Of a DNA stretch of 21,177 nt, positions 1 to 6,286 are shown piece by piece. The position numbers and the translations under genes are program-made. The notes under the pieces were generated by a model. The model was given only the letters and a program-made list of their open reading frames with translations. It had not been told where the DNA came from and searched no databases. The stretch comes from a virus: positions 1 to 21,177 of IMG/VR virus record IMGVR_UViG_3300042516_000810; one strand, given 5' to 3'. Position 1 is the stretch's first letter; each line of letters begins with the position of its first letter.

Positions 1-12
1 AGCCAAATAAAC

Positions 13-33
13 ATACTAATCATAGATTAGTAT
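13..33. repeat. AT-rich inverted repeat 1 (9-bp stem, 3-nt loop)
   Basis: ATACTAATC at 13-21 and GATTAGTAT at 25-33 are exact reverse complements around the loop ATA. It is the first of three inverted repeats in a row. Confidence 0.85.
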
Positions 34-35
34 AA

Positions 36-71
36 TATAGTATTACTATAGTATACTATAGTAATACTATA
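36..71. repeat. Perfect 36-bp AT-rich palindrome
   Basis: The 36 bases are their own reverse complement with no mismatch and no spacer; the centre is GTATAC at 51-56. The half-site contains TAGTATTACTATAG. Such a palindrome could be a protein-binding site, a cruciform-forming element or part of an origin; it lacks the GC stem and T-run of a normal terminator. Confidence 0.95.
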
Positions 72-76
72 GGCTG

Positions 77-114
77 ATAGTAATACAATACTCTATAGAG
101 TATTATATTACTAT
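77..114. repeat. Near-perfect 38-bp AT-rich palindrome
   Basis: It is centred on CTCTATAGAG (91-100), with a single mismatched pair (86 against 105) across 19 base pairs. The outer arms TAGTAATA and TATTACTA repeat the core of the 36-71 palindrome, so the two elements are related. Confidence 0.9.
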
Positions 115-196
115 AATGTTCGATGTAGAATCTCGTAGTCAAATACTACACAGTCTATAGGCACCACCCCCTGTAAAACCTTGTAAAATCCTTCAG

Positions 197-224
197 GCGC
201 ATATGCATATACGCACACGCATAC
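197..224. other. 28-bp strictly alternating purine/pyrimidine tract
   Basis: Every step from G197 to C224 alternates purine and pyrimidine (GCGC, ATATGCATATAC, then GCACACGCATAC). Such tracts can adopt left-handed Z-DNA under negative supercoiling. It lies between the palindromes and the switch to the G+T-rich strand. Confidence 0.7.
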
Positions 225-411
225 CCCCGTTATGACCCCCACACATACATATAATTACTATGCTTATATTTTTTGTACAGTATGGTTTTGGCTTGTTTTG
301 GTGTATTTGTGTTAAGGTTTTGTTAATTGTTGTGTTTTGATGTCACTTTTTTGTGGTTTTGTTCGTTATTATTAGTGTAGGACTATTTTTTTTGATTGGG
401 GGTGTGTGCGT

Positions 412-1176
412 GTGACTTATCCGACTAATGATGGTATTTATAATCGGTTGACTGATTTGTATACTTCTTCGGGGGCGGCTGTTAGTGATTTGAGTGGTGT
501 TGTTGCTGGTGCGGATGTGTTGTCTTCTCAGTTTGCGGATGTGAAGAATGCTTTGCAGGATTTGCAGGATTTGGCGGATGCTTTGCGTAATGGTTATGCG
601 TATACGCCTGTTGGGGTTGTTGTTCCGTTTGCTGGTGCGGAGGCTAAGAAGCCGCCTTTTGGGTGGCTTGTTTGTAATGGTGATATTGTGCCTAATGGTA
701 GTGGTACGGTTCAGGGTTTGACTGCTGATTTTAGTGCTTTGTATAATGTTTTGGGTTCTTCGCATGGTTCTGCTGGCCAGTTGCCGGATTTGCGTGGGCG
801 TGTTGTTGCGGGTGTCGATAATATGGGCGGTCTTGACGCTGGTCGTCTTGATTGGGCGAATACGCTTGGTACTGCTGGTGGTACTCAGAATCATATTCTT
901 ACTCCGGGTGAGACTGCTTTAAGGACGCACGCGCATAGTGGTACTACTGGTGGGGAAAATGAGACGCATGTTCATACTTTTTCTATGCAGTCGAGAAATG
1001 CGTATACTTTGGGCGCTGCTGGTGCTGGTTTTTATCCGGGCGGGTCTTTTTCTACGGTTGGTCCGGATAGGGTGCATACGCATAATTTTAGTACGAGTGG
1101 TATTACTGAGGCGAATGGTTCTGCGCATAATAATATGCAGCCTACTATTTTGTTGAATTATCTTATTAAGGTGTGA
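412..1176 (+). CDS. Tail fibre / receptor-binding protein with tail-collar domain and HxH needle motifs
   Basis: This is a 254-residue protein likely to sit at the tip of a tail fibre. A short N-terminal part (1-60, helical, with repeated LQDL) precedes a tail-collar-type domain starting PVGVVVPFAG at 67 with the typical GWLVCNG at 84-90 and QLPDLRGRV at 123-131. Three HxH motifs follow (H173/H175, H186/H188, H222/H224), and the protein ends with HNNMQPTILLNYLIK, the classic end of collar-domain fibres. In the T4 gp37 needle, HxH motifs of the trimer bind iron. I chose GTG at 412 because it is correctly spaced from GGGGGTG (398-404); the GTG at 406 is too close. Codons are T/G-ending throughout. 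It stands apart from the main fibre cluster. The family call is firm; the receptor is unknown. Confidence 0.85.
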   Translation: MTYPTNDGIYNRLTDLYTSSGAAVSDLSGVVAGADVLSSQFADVKNALQDLQDLADALRNGYAYTPVGVVVPFAGAEAKKPPFGWLVCNGDIVPNGSGTVQGLTADFSALYNVLGSSHGSAGQLPDLRGRVVAGVDNMGGLDAGRLDWANTLGTAGGTQNHILTPGETALRTHAHSGTTGGENETHVHTFSMQSRNAYTLGAAGAGFYPGGSFSTVGPDRVHTHNFSTSGITEANGSAHNNMQPTILLNYLIKV

Positions 1177-1182
1177 TTGGTT

Positions 1183-1896
1183 ATGCCTAAGGCTTTTCCT
1201 AATACTGGTGTTACTATTGTTGATAATTCTTCTGATATTCCTGCGGCGAGTGCGTCGTTGGAGGGTTTTATAGTGTTTCAGAAGGATACGAATGAGTTGA
1301 AGATTTGTGATGGTACGAATTGGATTGGTGTTGTTGATACAGATGCTCCTAATGGGCTTGTTTTAATTAATCCTACAAGTGTTGCTGGAAGCGGAGTTAC
1401 TCTTAGTAATGGCACTGTTACTATTAGTGCTGCTTCGTCGGCTAGTGTTAATGGCGTTTTTTCTTCTTTGTTTGATAATTATAGGGTTATTTGGTCGCCT
1501 AGTGCTTATAGTAATGCTGCTCAAACGCAAACTAATATAAGATTGCGTGTTTCTGGTGCAGATAATAGTAATGCTAATTATTATTGGTCAAGGAATTTTT
1601 TTGGTGATGGTGTTGGTGGTGGTTCAAGTGTTAATTTAGGTACTGTTTGGCAATTGGGTGATACAAATACTCCTTTGCATTATTTTACTATGGATATTTA
1701 TAGTCCTTTTTTGAGTAGGCGTACAAGTTTTACTGCTCAGACAGCCGCTTGGCAAACTGCGACTTCTGTTTTCTTTTTAATTAATACGGCGGGTACGACT
1801 AGTGTTACAACGTCTTATGATGGTTTTACACTGAGTGCTTCTGCTGGAACATTTTCTGGAGAATTACGTATTTATGGGTATCGGAATAGTATTTGA
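1183..1896 (+). CDS. Putative virion fibre / receptor-binding protein (beta-rich)
   Basis: This is a 237-residue protein without catalytic motifs. Residues 18-50 contain a short module (SDIP...EGFIVFQKDTNELKICDGTNWIGV) of the type that recurs in phage fibre proteins and also appears in the 17130 gene as TDTNEYLKY...LWMQV. Residues 85-237 are rich in beta-forming, Ser/Thr/Asn/Gly residues (FDNYRVIWSPSAYS, RLRVSGAD, YDGFTL, FSGELRIYGYR), like jelly-roll tip domains of environmental phage receptor-binding proteins. ATG at 1183 has AAGGTG (1168-1173) at good spacing; the in-frame TTG at 1177 is too close. The gene starts six bases after the collar gene, so the two probably act together. A virion role is probable; the exact role is unknown. 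Confidence 0.6.
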   Translation: MPKAFPNTGVTIVDNSSDIPAASASLEGFIVFQKDTNELKICDGTNWIGVVDTDAPNGLVLINPTSVAGSGVTLSNGTVTISAASSASVNGVFSSLFDNYRVIWSPSAYSNAAQTQTNIRLRVSGADNSNANYYWSRNFFGDGVGGGSSVNLGTVWQLGDTNTPLHYFTMDIYSPFLSRRTSFTAQTAAWQTATSVFFLINTAGTTSVTTSYDGFTLSASAGTFSGELRIYGYRNSI

Positions 1897-1904
1897 GGTA
1901 ACTT

Positions 1905-2042
1905 ATGTTTAATTCTAATGTTCAACCAAAACGCAAAGTAAAAGAACAACGCAAAGAACCGTGGTATTGTCACACTTGTGACTTAGATAATCCACATTAT
2001 TATTCTAAGTGTCCTAAGTGTGGGGATCATCGGCCCCATTAA
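1905..2042 (+). CDS. Small RanBP2-type zinc-finger protein
   Basis: This is a 45-residue protein. A basic N-terminal tail (residues 8-18, five Lys and two Arg) is followed by W20-x-C22-x2-C25-x3-N29-x6-C36-x2-C39, an exact fit to the published RanBP2-type zinc-finger spacing. The four cysteines would bind one zinc ion. Known RanBP2-type fingers bind single-stranded RNA or ubiquitin in eukaryotes; small relatives occur in bacteria and phages with no set role. The start has GAGGT (1894-1898) upstream. Its TAA overlaps the AAGGAG that serves terminase, so the two genes are likely translationally coupled. Codons are less T-biased than in the fibre genes before it. Alternative: a generic zinc ribbon that matches by chance. 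The gene is very likely real; a nucleic-acid or terminase-accessory role is inference. Confidence 0.8.
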   Translation: MFNSNVQPKRKVKEQRKEPWYCHTCDLDNPHYYSKCPKCGDHRPH

Positions 2043-2051
2043 GGAGTTATC

Positions 2052-3509
2052 GTGGGTAATTACTCGTATGATTCGGAGAAGTTATCGGCTAAAGCACTAG
2101 AGACTACTATTCTAGAGTTTCCTGAGAAGATGGGTTGGTTCTTATCAAAGGGTTACGCGCCGCACTACTACCAAGTTTTATTCCATACGGATAAGAATAA
2201 TAAGATTCTTACTCGTTTTCGTCATCTTGTTGCTGGTCGTCGCGGCGGTAAGACTCTTAGTGCCGCTTGGGAAGTGTTATTTTATTGTTTGCATCCTGAA
2301 CAATTTCATTTGGATGCTCATGGGAAGAAAAATAATGCTTCTTTGTGGGTTTGGGCGTTGTCCGCGTCGTATAAGGTAGGCCGCCCATCGTATCTTACGT
2401 TCCGAGACGTATGTATCAAGGCTGGTTTGACGATTGGCAAGGAAGTTAAAGAGAATAAGGGTGGTCTTCGCTTCGAATTTGAGAATGGAAGCCTCGTAGA
2501 GTTCAAATCTGCTGAGGATCCACAGTCTCTTCGCGGCGCAGGACTTGATATTCTCTGGATGGACGAGGCCGCTTTCATTAAAAGCGACGAGTCGTGGGGC
2601 GTTATCAGACCATCCTTGTCAGATAAGCAAGGATTGCTGATTACAACGACCACGCCAAACCAGAAAAACTGGTTCTACGAAGAGTTTTTTAGTAATGATG
2701 CTCGTAAAGACACGAATAATAGTCGCGTAGAGTATCGTAGCATTGATAATCCTTATTTTAAGCGTGAAGAGTGGGAGTATGTGCAGTCTAGGTATCATCC
2801 GCTGCTATTCGCACAAGAGTATATGGCGAGTTTTGACAGTATGGCGGGCAAAGACCTTGCCGGAGACTGGCTGCACTATTATACGCACGAAGATTTGCTA
2901 GATAATGAGGGAAAGCCGCTGAAACTGCGAAAATATATGGGAGTAGACCCGGCGATCAGCCTCTCAGCCAACGCTGACAGGTTCGTAATCACCATAATCG
3001 GGGTATCAGACTCTAACGAAGTGTTTCTACTAGAGCAGTATGCGGCGAGAATTCCCTTCGCAGAACAACTCCTGAAGATTGAGGAGTATTATATTAAGCA
3101 TAAGCCAGAGATTATTGGTATTGAGTCTAATGCTTATCAGGCGGCACTCGTGCAGCAGACTGAAAGGTTGCAAACGATGCCGCCGGTTGTTCCTTTGTTT
3201 GCTAAGGGTAAGAAGTGGGAGCGTATTCTTGCTATGAGTCCTTTGTTTAGGATTGGTAAGGTGAAGATTAAGAAGGATCATGCTGATTTTATTCAGGAGT
3301 GGGTTGATTATGATTCTGCTCTTCGTGCTCCTAAGGATGACTGTTTGGATAGTATGGAGATTGCTCTTCGTACGGCTGGCGCGTTGTTGGGTGAGTTTTC
3401 TCCTCCGGCTAAGGAGGAGAGTGTTCTTCCGGATTGGGTTCTTGCGGATCGTCCGGGGAATAGAACTGATGATTCTTTTGTTGACGAGTTTATGGGGAGT
3501 ATGTGGTAA
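2052..3509 (+). CDS. terL: Terminase large subunit (packaging ATPase/nuclease)
   Basis: This 485-residue motor pumps DNA into the prohead and cuts the concatemer. The ATPase domain shows Walker A GRRGGKT (62-68), Walker B ILWMDE (167-172) and a coupling motif TTTTPN (198-203). The RNase H-like nuclease domain shows GVDPA with D299, GIESN with E358, and D429/D430/D433 in APKDDCLD. Length and order are normal for the family. GTG at 2052 is placed by AAGGAG (2041-2046). Base usage is patchy: bases from about 2400 to 3090 use many A- and C-ending codons, whereas after about 3100 the T/G-ending preference of the rest of the window resumes. The small subunit is not directly upstream; the best candidate is the helix-turn-helix gene at 6279. 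Confidence 0.97.
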   Translation: MGNYSYDSEKLSAKALETTILEFPEKMGWFLSKGYAPHYYQVLFHTDKNNKILTRFRHLVAGRRGGKTLSAAWEVLFYCLHPEQFHLDAHGKKNNASLWVWALSASYKVGRPSYLTFRDVCIKAGLTIGKEVKENKGGLRFEFENGSLVEFKSAEDPQSLRGAGLDILWMDEAAFIKSDESWGVIRPSLSDKQGLLITTTTPNQKNWFYEEFFSNDARKDTNNSRVEYRSIDNPYFKREEWEYVQSRYHPLLFAQEYMASFDSMAGKDLAGDWLHYYTHEDLLDNEGKPLKLRKYMGVDPAISLSANADRFVITIIGVSDSNEVFLLEQYAARIPFAEQLLKIEEYYIKHKPEIIGIESNAYQAALVQQTERLQTMPPVVPLFAKGKKWERILAMSPLFRIGKVKIKKDHADFIQEWVDYDSALRAPKDDCLDSMEIALRTAGALLGEFSPPAKEESVLPDWVLADRPGNRTDDSFVDEFMGSMW

Positions 3510-3511
3510 TT

Positions 3512-3853
3512 ATGAAGTGGATTGAGTCTATTAAGGGTAATGCTGCTGATGCGATTACGGGTGAGCGTATTTTTCCGGGTGAGCGAGTGTTTGATACGGA
3601 GGTTCCTAATCGTAAGACTGCGTATTTGATGATGTTTCGTACTCGTGTTTTGAAGGAGGAGACTATTGTTTCGTTGGCAGAGGCAGCGGGATACACTGTT
3701 ATTAAGCGTGATGCAGGAGATTCTGGAAACGCAGAGGTCGTGGACGGAGAGGATGTTAGCGTTGGAGGAGGAGAGGTTGAGGTTGGAGAGGCTCCGGTTG
3801 GAGGGAAGCCAGCCGCTAAGCGACGTTCCTCTGGGGCATCTAAGGGTAAGTGA
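3512..3853 (+). CDS. Hypothetical protein, 5' partner of an overlapping gene pair
   Basis: This 113-residue protein is not assigned to a family. The N-terminal half (MKWIESIKGN, TGERIFPGERVFDTEVP, AYLMMFRTRVLKEETIVSLAEAAGY) looks folded. From about residue 70 it becomes low complexity: Gly/Glu/Val-rich, then a basic tail (KPAAKRRSSGASKGK). That tail lies in the part also read in the +1 frame by the 3666 gene. Codons before the overlap are T/G-ending; inside it GCA, GGA and other non-preferred codons appear. The ATG follows the terminase stop by two bases; an in-frame GTG at 3503, three bases after GGGGAG, is the alternative start. Its place between terminase and portal suggests a packaging or head role, but that is only context. 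Confidence 0.7.
   Translation: MKWIESIKGNAADAITGERIFPGERVFDTEVPNRKTAYLMMFRTRVLKEETIVSLAEAAGYTVIKRDAGDSGNAEVVDGEDVSVGGGEVEVGEAPVGGKPAAKRRSSGASKGK
3653..3661 (+). promoter_or_regulatory. Internal ribosome binding site AAGGAGGAG for the overlapping gene
   Basis: A full AAGGAGG match lies inside the 3512 gene, encoding its Lys-Glu-Glu. It is six bases (from GGAGG) ahead of TTG at 3666, and decides the start of the overlapping +1-frame gene. Confidence 0.7.
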
Positions 3854-3965
3854 GGATGAGCAGGATCTTGATTGGGCTTTGAGTCAGGGTATTGTGTCTC
3901 CTCAGGAGTATAAGGATCTTCTTGAGAAGACGGGGCTTGCTCCTTCTGATCTTGAATTATTATAA
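3666..3965 (+). CDS. Overlapping (+1 frame) coiled-coil hypothetical protein
   Basis: This is a 99-residue protein whose first 188 bases lie inside the 3512 gene. Residues 17-47 are a charged helix (LETQR, TERMLALEEERLRLERLRLEG) with coiled-coil character. Residues 62-99 (SEDEQDLDWALSQGIVSPQEYKDLLEKTGL) resemble a short helical domain with a phage-head-protein look. TTG at 3666 follows a perfect AAGGAGG; ATG at 3711 is the alternative but lacks a good site. The non-overlapping end (3854-3965) shows the window's T/G-ending codon preference in this frame, which argues that it is translated. The stop TAA is followed at once by the portal's GGGGG. Function is unknown; a connector or packaging accessory is possible from position only. 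Confidence 0.75.
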   Translation: MFRWQRQRDTLLLSVMQEILETQRSWTERMLALEEERLRLERLRLEGSQPLSDVPLGHLRVSEDEQDLDWALSQGIVSPQEYKDLLEKTGLAPSDLELL

Positions 3966-3976
3966 GGGGGCTTGGT

Positions 3977-6286
3977 TTGGAAGAGACTGGTAATGATTAT
4001 TCGGAGGATATTCCGACTGGTTTTGCTTCGGCGGCTAGTCTCGTTAAGCGTGTTGAAGAGTTGCAGCGTCAGCGTGATCTTATGGAGCGTCAGTGGAAGT
4101 TGAATTTGGCGTTTTATAAGGGTAAGCAGTATGTGTTTTATAATCGTCGCACTCGTCGTATTGAGTCTCTTCCTACTGATGATGGTGATAAGCCGCGTTA
4201 TCGTGTGCGGTTGGTGTCGAATCAGATTGCTCCTAATACTATGTCGTTGTTGAGTCGTCTTGTTAAGTCTAAGCCTCAGTTTTTTGCTACTCCGGGGCAG
4301 GCGTCGTTTGAGGCGCAGAAGGCTACGGAGGTTGCTGAGAATCTTCTTGATTATTGGTGGGATGAGTTTCATTTGACTGAGAAGCGGGAAGAGGCGATGA
4401 TGTGGGGTATTATTGCTGGTAATGGGTTTTGGAAGATTACTTGGGATGATAAGGCTGGTCCGGGTATGCGGGTTACGCTTGATCCTAATGGTATGCCTAT
4501 TGTTGATCCTATGGTTGAGTATTATTTTAAGCAGAATCTTGAGATGGCTGGTGTTGATCCGTTGTCTTTTGAGAAGCGTGTGTTTCAGGGTGAGATTCGT
4601 GTGGATGTGTTGTCTCCGTTTGATGTGTTTTTGGATGATTCTGCTTCGGTGTTTGAGGATTGTAAGTATGCGTTTTGTGTGCATCCTATGACGAGTGATG
4701 AGATTTTTGAGCGTTATGGTGTGCGTTTGAAGCCTAATGCTGTTAATAGGTATCCTGATGAGACTCTTCCGGGTGCGTTTGGGAATAATGAGGCGAAGAC
4801 GCAGGAGAATGTGCGTATTGTGTATTATGGGTATTTTGTGCCGGGTGGTAAGTATCCTGAGGGTCGTTTTGTTGTGTTTACGAAGGATCCGTCTGTTGTG
4901 TTGTATGATGCTCCGTGGCCGTATCCGTTTAACGAGTTGCCTCTTGTGAAGTTTCCGGGTATGCGTGTTCCGGGGCAGTTGTGGGATTCGTCTGTTGTTG
5001 AGCAGGCTATTCCTCTTCAGAAGGAGTTGAATCGTTCGTTGTCGCAGGTTATTGAGTATAAGAATCTTACGTTGAAGCCGCAGATGTTGGCTCCGGTTGG
5101 TTCTTTGCGTCAGCGTATTACTGATGAGCCGGGTGCTATTTTTGAGTATAATCCGGTTGCTGGTAAGGTTCCTGAGAGCATTCCGATTCCTTCGTTGCCT
5201 CCGTATGTGTTTGAGCATTTGCGTGATTTGGGTAATCGTTTGAAGGATGTGTTTGGTCTTAATGAGATTGTGGAGGGTAGTGTTCCTCCGAATGTTGAGG
5301 CTGGTGTGGCTATTGATCTTCTTCAGGAGGCCGCTACTGATCGTTTGGCTCCTCAAATTATGATGATGGAGAAGAGTTTGGAGCGTGCTGGTAATTTGAT
5401 GTTGCAGTTGGCTCAGAAGTATTATAATGAGCCTCGTACGATGATTATTACTGGTTCTGGTTCTAAGCCTAAGGTTGCTCGGTTTGAGGATGCTGATCTT
5501 ATTAAGGGTGTGAGTGTGCGTGTTGAGGCTGGTTCTGGTTTGCCGCGTACTCGTGCTGGTCGGCAGGCTCGCGTTATGCAACTTATGCAGATGGGTTTGT
5601 TGTCGCCTACGAAGGCGTATAAGTATCTTGATATGGCTGATTTTAAGTCGTTGCAGATGCAGTTTGAGGCTGATGAGGAGCAGGCGCTTCGGGAGCATGA
5701 TGTGTTGCTTGATGGTGGGGTTGTGAATGAGCAGGAGGCTAAGAAGGCTAATGATGCGTTGTTGATGCAGATTATGCAGAATCCTGATGCTCCTATTGAT
5801 CCTATGTTGTTGCAGCAGAGTGTTGAGGCTGGTTTGTCGCCGCTTGCGTTTGAGAATAAGAGTGCGCATTTGGAGACTCATGCGTCGTTTATGAAGAGTG
5901 CTGAGTTTGAGACGCTTCCTAGTGAGATTAAGGATCGTTTTTATAAGCATTACGAGTTGACTCTTGCTGCTGTTCAGGCTGAGGCTGCGCCGACGGGTGA
6001 GGCTCCGAAGGTTTCGCTTCAGTTGCGTGGCGCGGTTGGACCTACGGCTGGTAGTCAGATTCTTACGAATAGTGGTATTAAGAATGTTACTCCGCAGACG
6101 TTGTTGGAGCCGCCGCTTGATACGGTTGTTATTGATAATAAGGATAAGCCTAATTCGGCTGAGGGTGTTGGTGGCGAGTTGGGTCGGTCGCAGTTGGAGT
6201 TGTTGCAGAAGTTGCAGCAGGAGCAGGCTATGGCTGATCAGGAACTTGTTAATGAGCAGCGGCGTATGGCGGTGCGTGGTGAGTAG
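3977..6286 (+). CDS. Portal protein
   Basis: This 769-residue protein is expected to form the ring at the capsid vertex through which terminase packages DNA and to which the tail attaches. The N-terminal part has a helix (LVKRVEELQRQRDLMERQWK), the FYKGKQYV segment, then VSNQIAPNTMSLLSRLVKSKPQFFATPG (about 75-105) and GNGFWKITWDD (about 149-159), which are typical of large podovirus-type portals. The middle carries the helical PLQKELNRSLSQVIEYKNL and LRDLGNRLKDVFGLNEIVEG segments. The C-terminal end (QLELLQKLQQEQAMADQELVNEQRR) is a likely coiled coil in the barrel or crown. TTG at 3977 is set by AAGGGGG (3964-3970). The last bases overlap the next gene by eight. Codons are strongly T/G-ending. 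Confidence 0.9.
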   Translation: MEETGNDYSEDIPTGFASAASLVKRVEELQRQRDLMERQWKLNLAFYKGKQYVFYNRRTRRIESLPTDDGDKPRYRVRLVSNQIAPNTMSLLSRLVKSKPQFFATPGQASFEAQKATEVAENLLDYWWDEFHLTEKREEAMMWGIIAGNGFWKITWDDKAGPGMRVTLDPNGMPIVDPMVEYYFKQNLEMAGVDPLSFEKRVFQGEIRVDVLSPFDVFLDDSASVFEDCKYAFCVHPMTSDEIFERYGVRLKPNAVNRYPDETLPGAFGNNEAKTQENVRIVYYGYFVPGGKYPEGRFVVFTKDPSVVLYDAPWPYPFNELPLVKFPGMRVPGQLWDSSVVEQAIPLQKELNRSLSQVIEYKNLTLKPQMLAPVGSLRQRITDEPGAIFEYNPVAGKVPESIPIPSLPPYVFEHLRDLGNRLKDVFGLNEIVEGSVPPNVEAGVAIDLLQEAATDRLAPQIMMMEKSLERAGNLMLQLAQKYYNEPRTMIITGSGSKPKVARFEDADLIKGVSVRVEAGSGLPRTRAGRQARVMQLMQMGLLSPTKAYKYLDMADFKSLQMQFEADEEQALREHDVLLDGGVVNEQEAKKANDALLMQIMQNPDAPIDPMLLQQSVEAGLSPLAFENKSAHLETHASFMKSAEFETLPSEIKDRFYKHYELTLAAVQAEAAPTGEAPKVSLQLRGAVGPTAGSQILTNSGIKNVTPQTLLEPPLDTVVIDNKDKPNSAEGVGGELGRSQLELLQKLQQEQAMADQELVNEQRRMAVRGE

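Larger units (their letters stand above)
1..411. other. Non-coding regulatory/junction region at the left of the window
   Basis: No convincing gene lies here on either strand. From left to right it holds three AT-rich inverted repeats (13-33, 36-71, 77-114), a weak 5-bp stem (135-139 with 145-149), two TGTAAAA copies ten bases apart (172-178 and 182-188), an alternating purine/pyrimidine tract (197-224), C-rich runs to about 240, and then an abrupt change to a T+G-rich strand that continues through the genes. The last part (about 260-411) is the leader of the first fibre gene. TATAAT-like hexamers occur at 31-36 and 112-117, but I found no convincing -35 partner, so I call no promoter. The layout suggests a boundary between transcription or replication units; that is inference. 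Confidence 0.7.

Noticed and set aside
101-117. TATAAT at 112-117 as a promoter -10 box
   Set aside because: It lies within a palindrome arm in AT-rich DNA and has no -35-like partner at 16-18 bases upstream.
260-340. 26-residue hydrophobic open frame on the + strand resembling a membrane segment
   Set aside because: No ribosome binding site before its ATG; T-rich leader DNA yields Phe/Val/Leu by chance.
343-894. Open frame on the - strand opposite the first fibre gene
   Set aside because: Low-complexity shadow product; the + strand carries a recognisable collar domain.
3902-5950. Long open frame of 682 codons on the - strand across the portal gene
   Set aside because: It is a shadow of the T/G-ending codon bias: the sense codons rarely create reverse stop codons. 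The translation is a featureless mix of Arg, Asn, Ile, Thr, Leu and His, and there is no ribosome binding site.
5964-6278. Upstream extension of the helix-turn-helix gene in its own frame into the portal gene
   Set aside because: The extension gives an Arg/Leu/Val-rich out-of-frame translation of portal codons; the true start is at the portal end.
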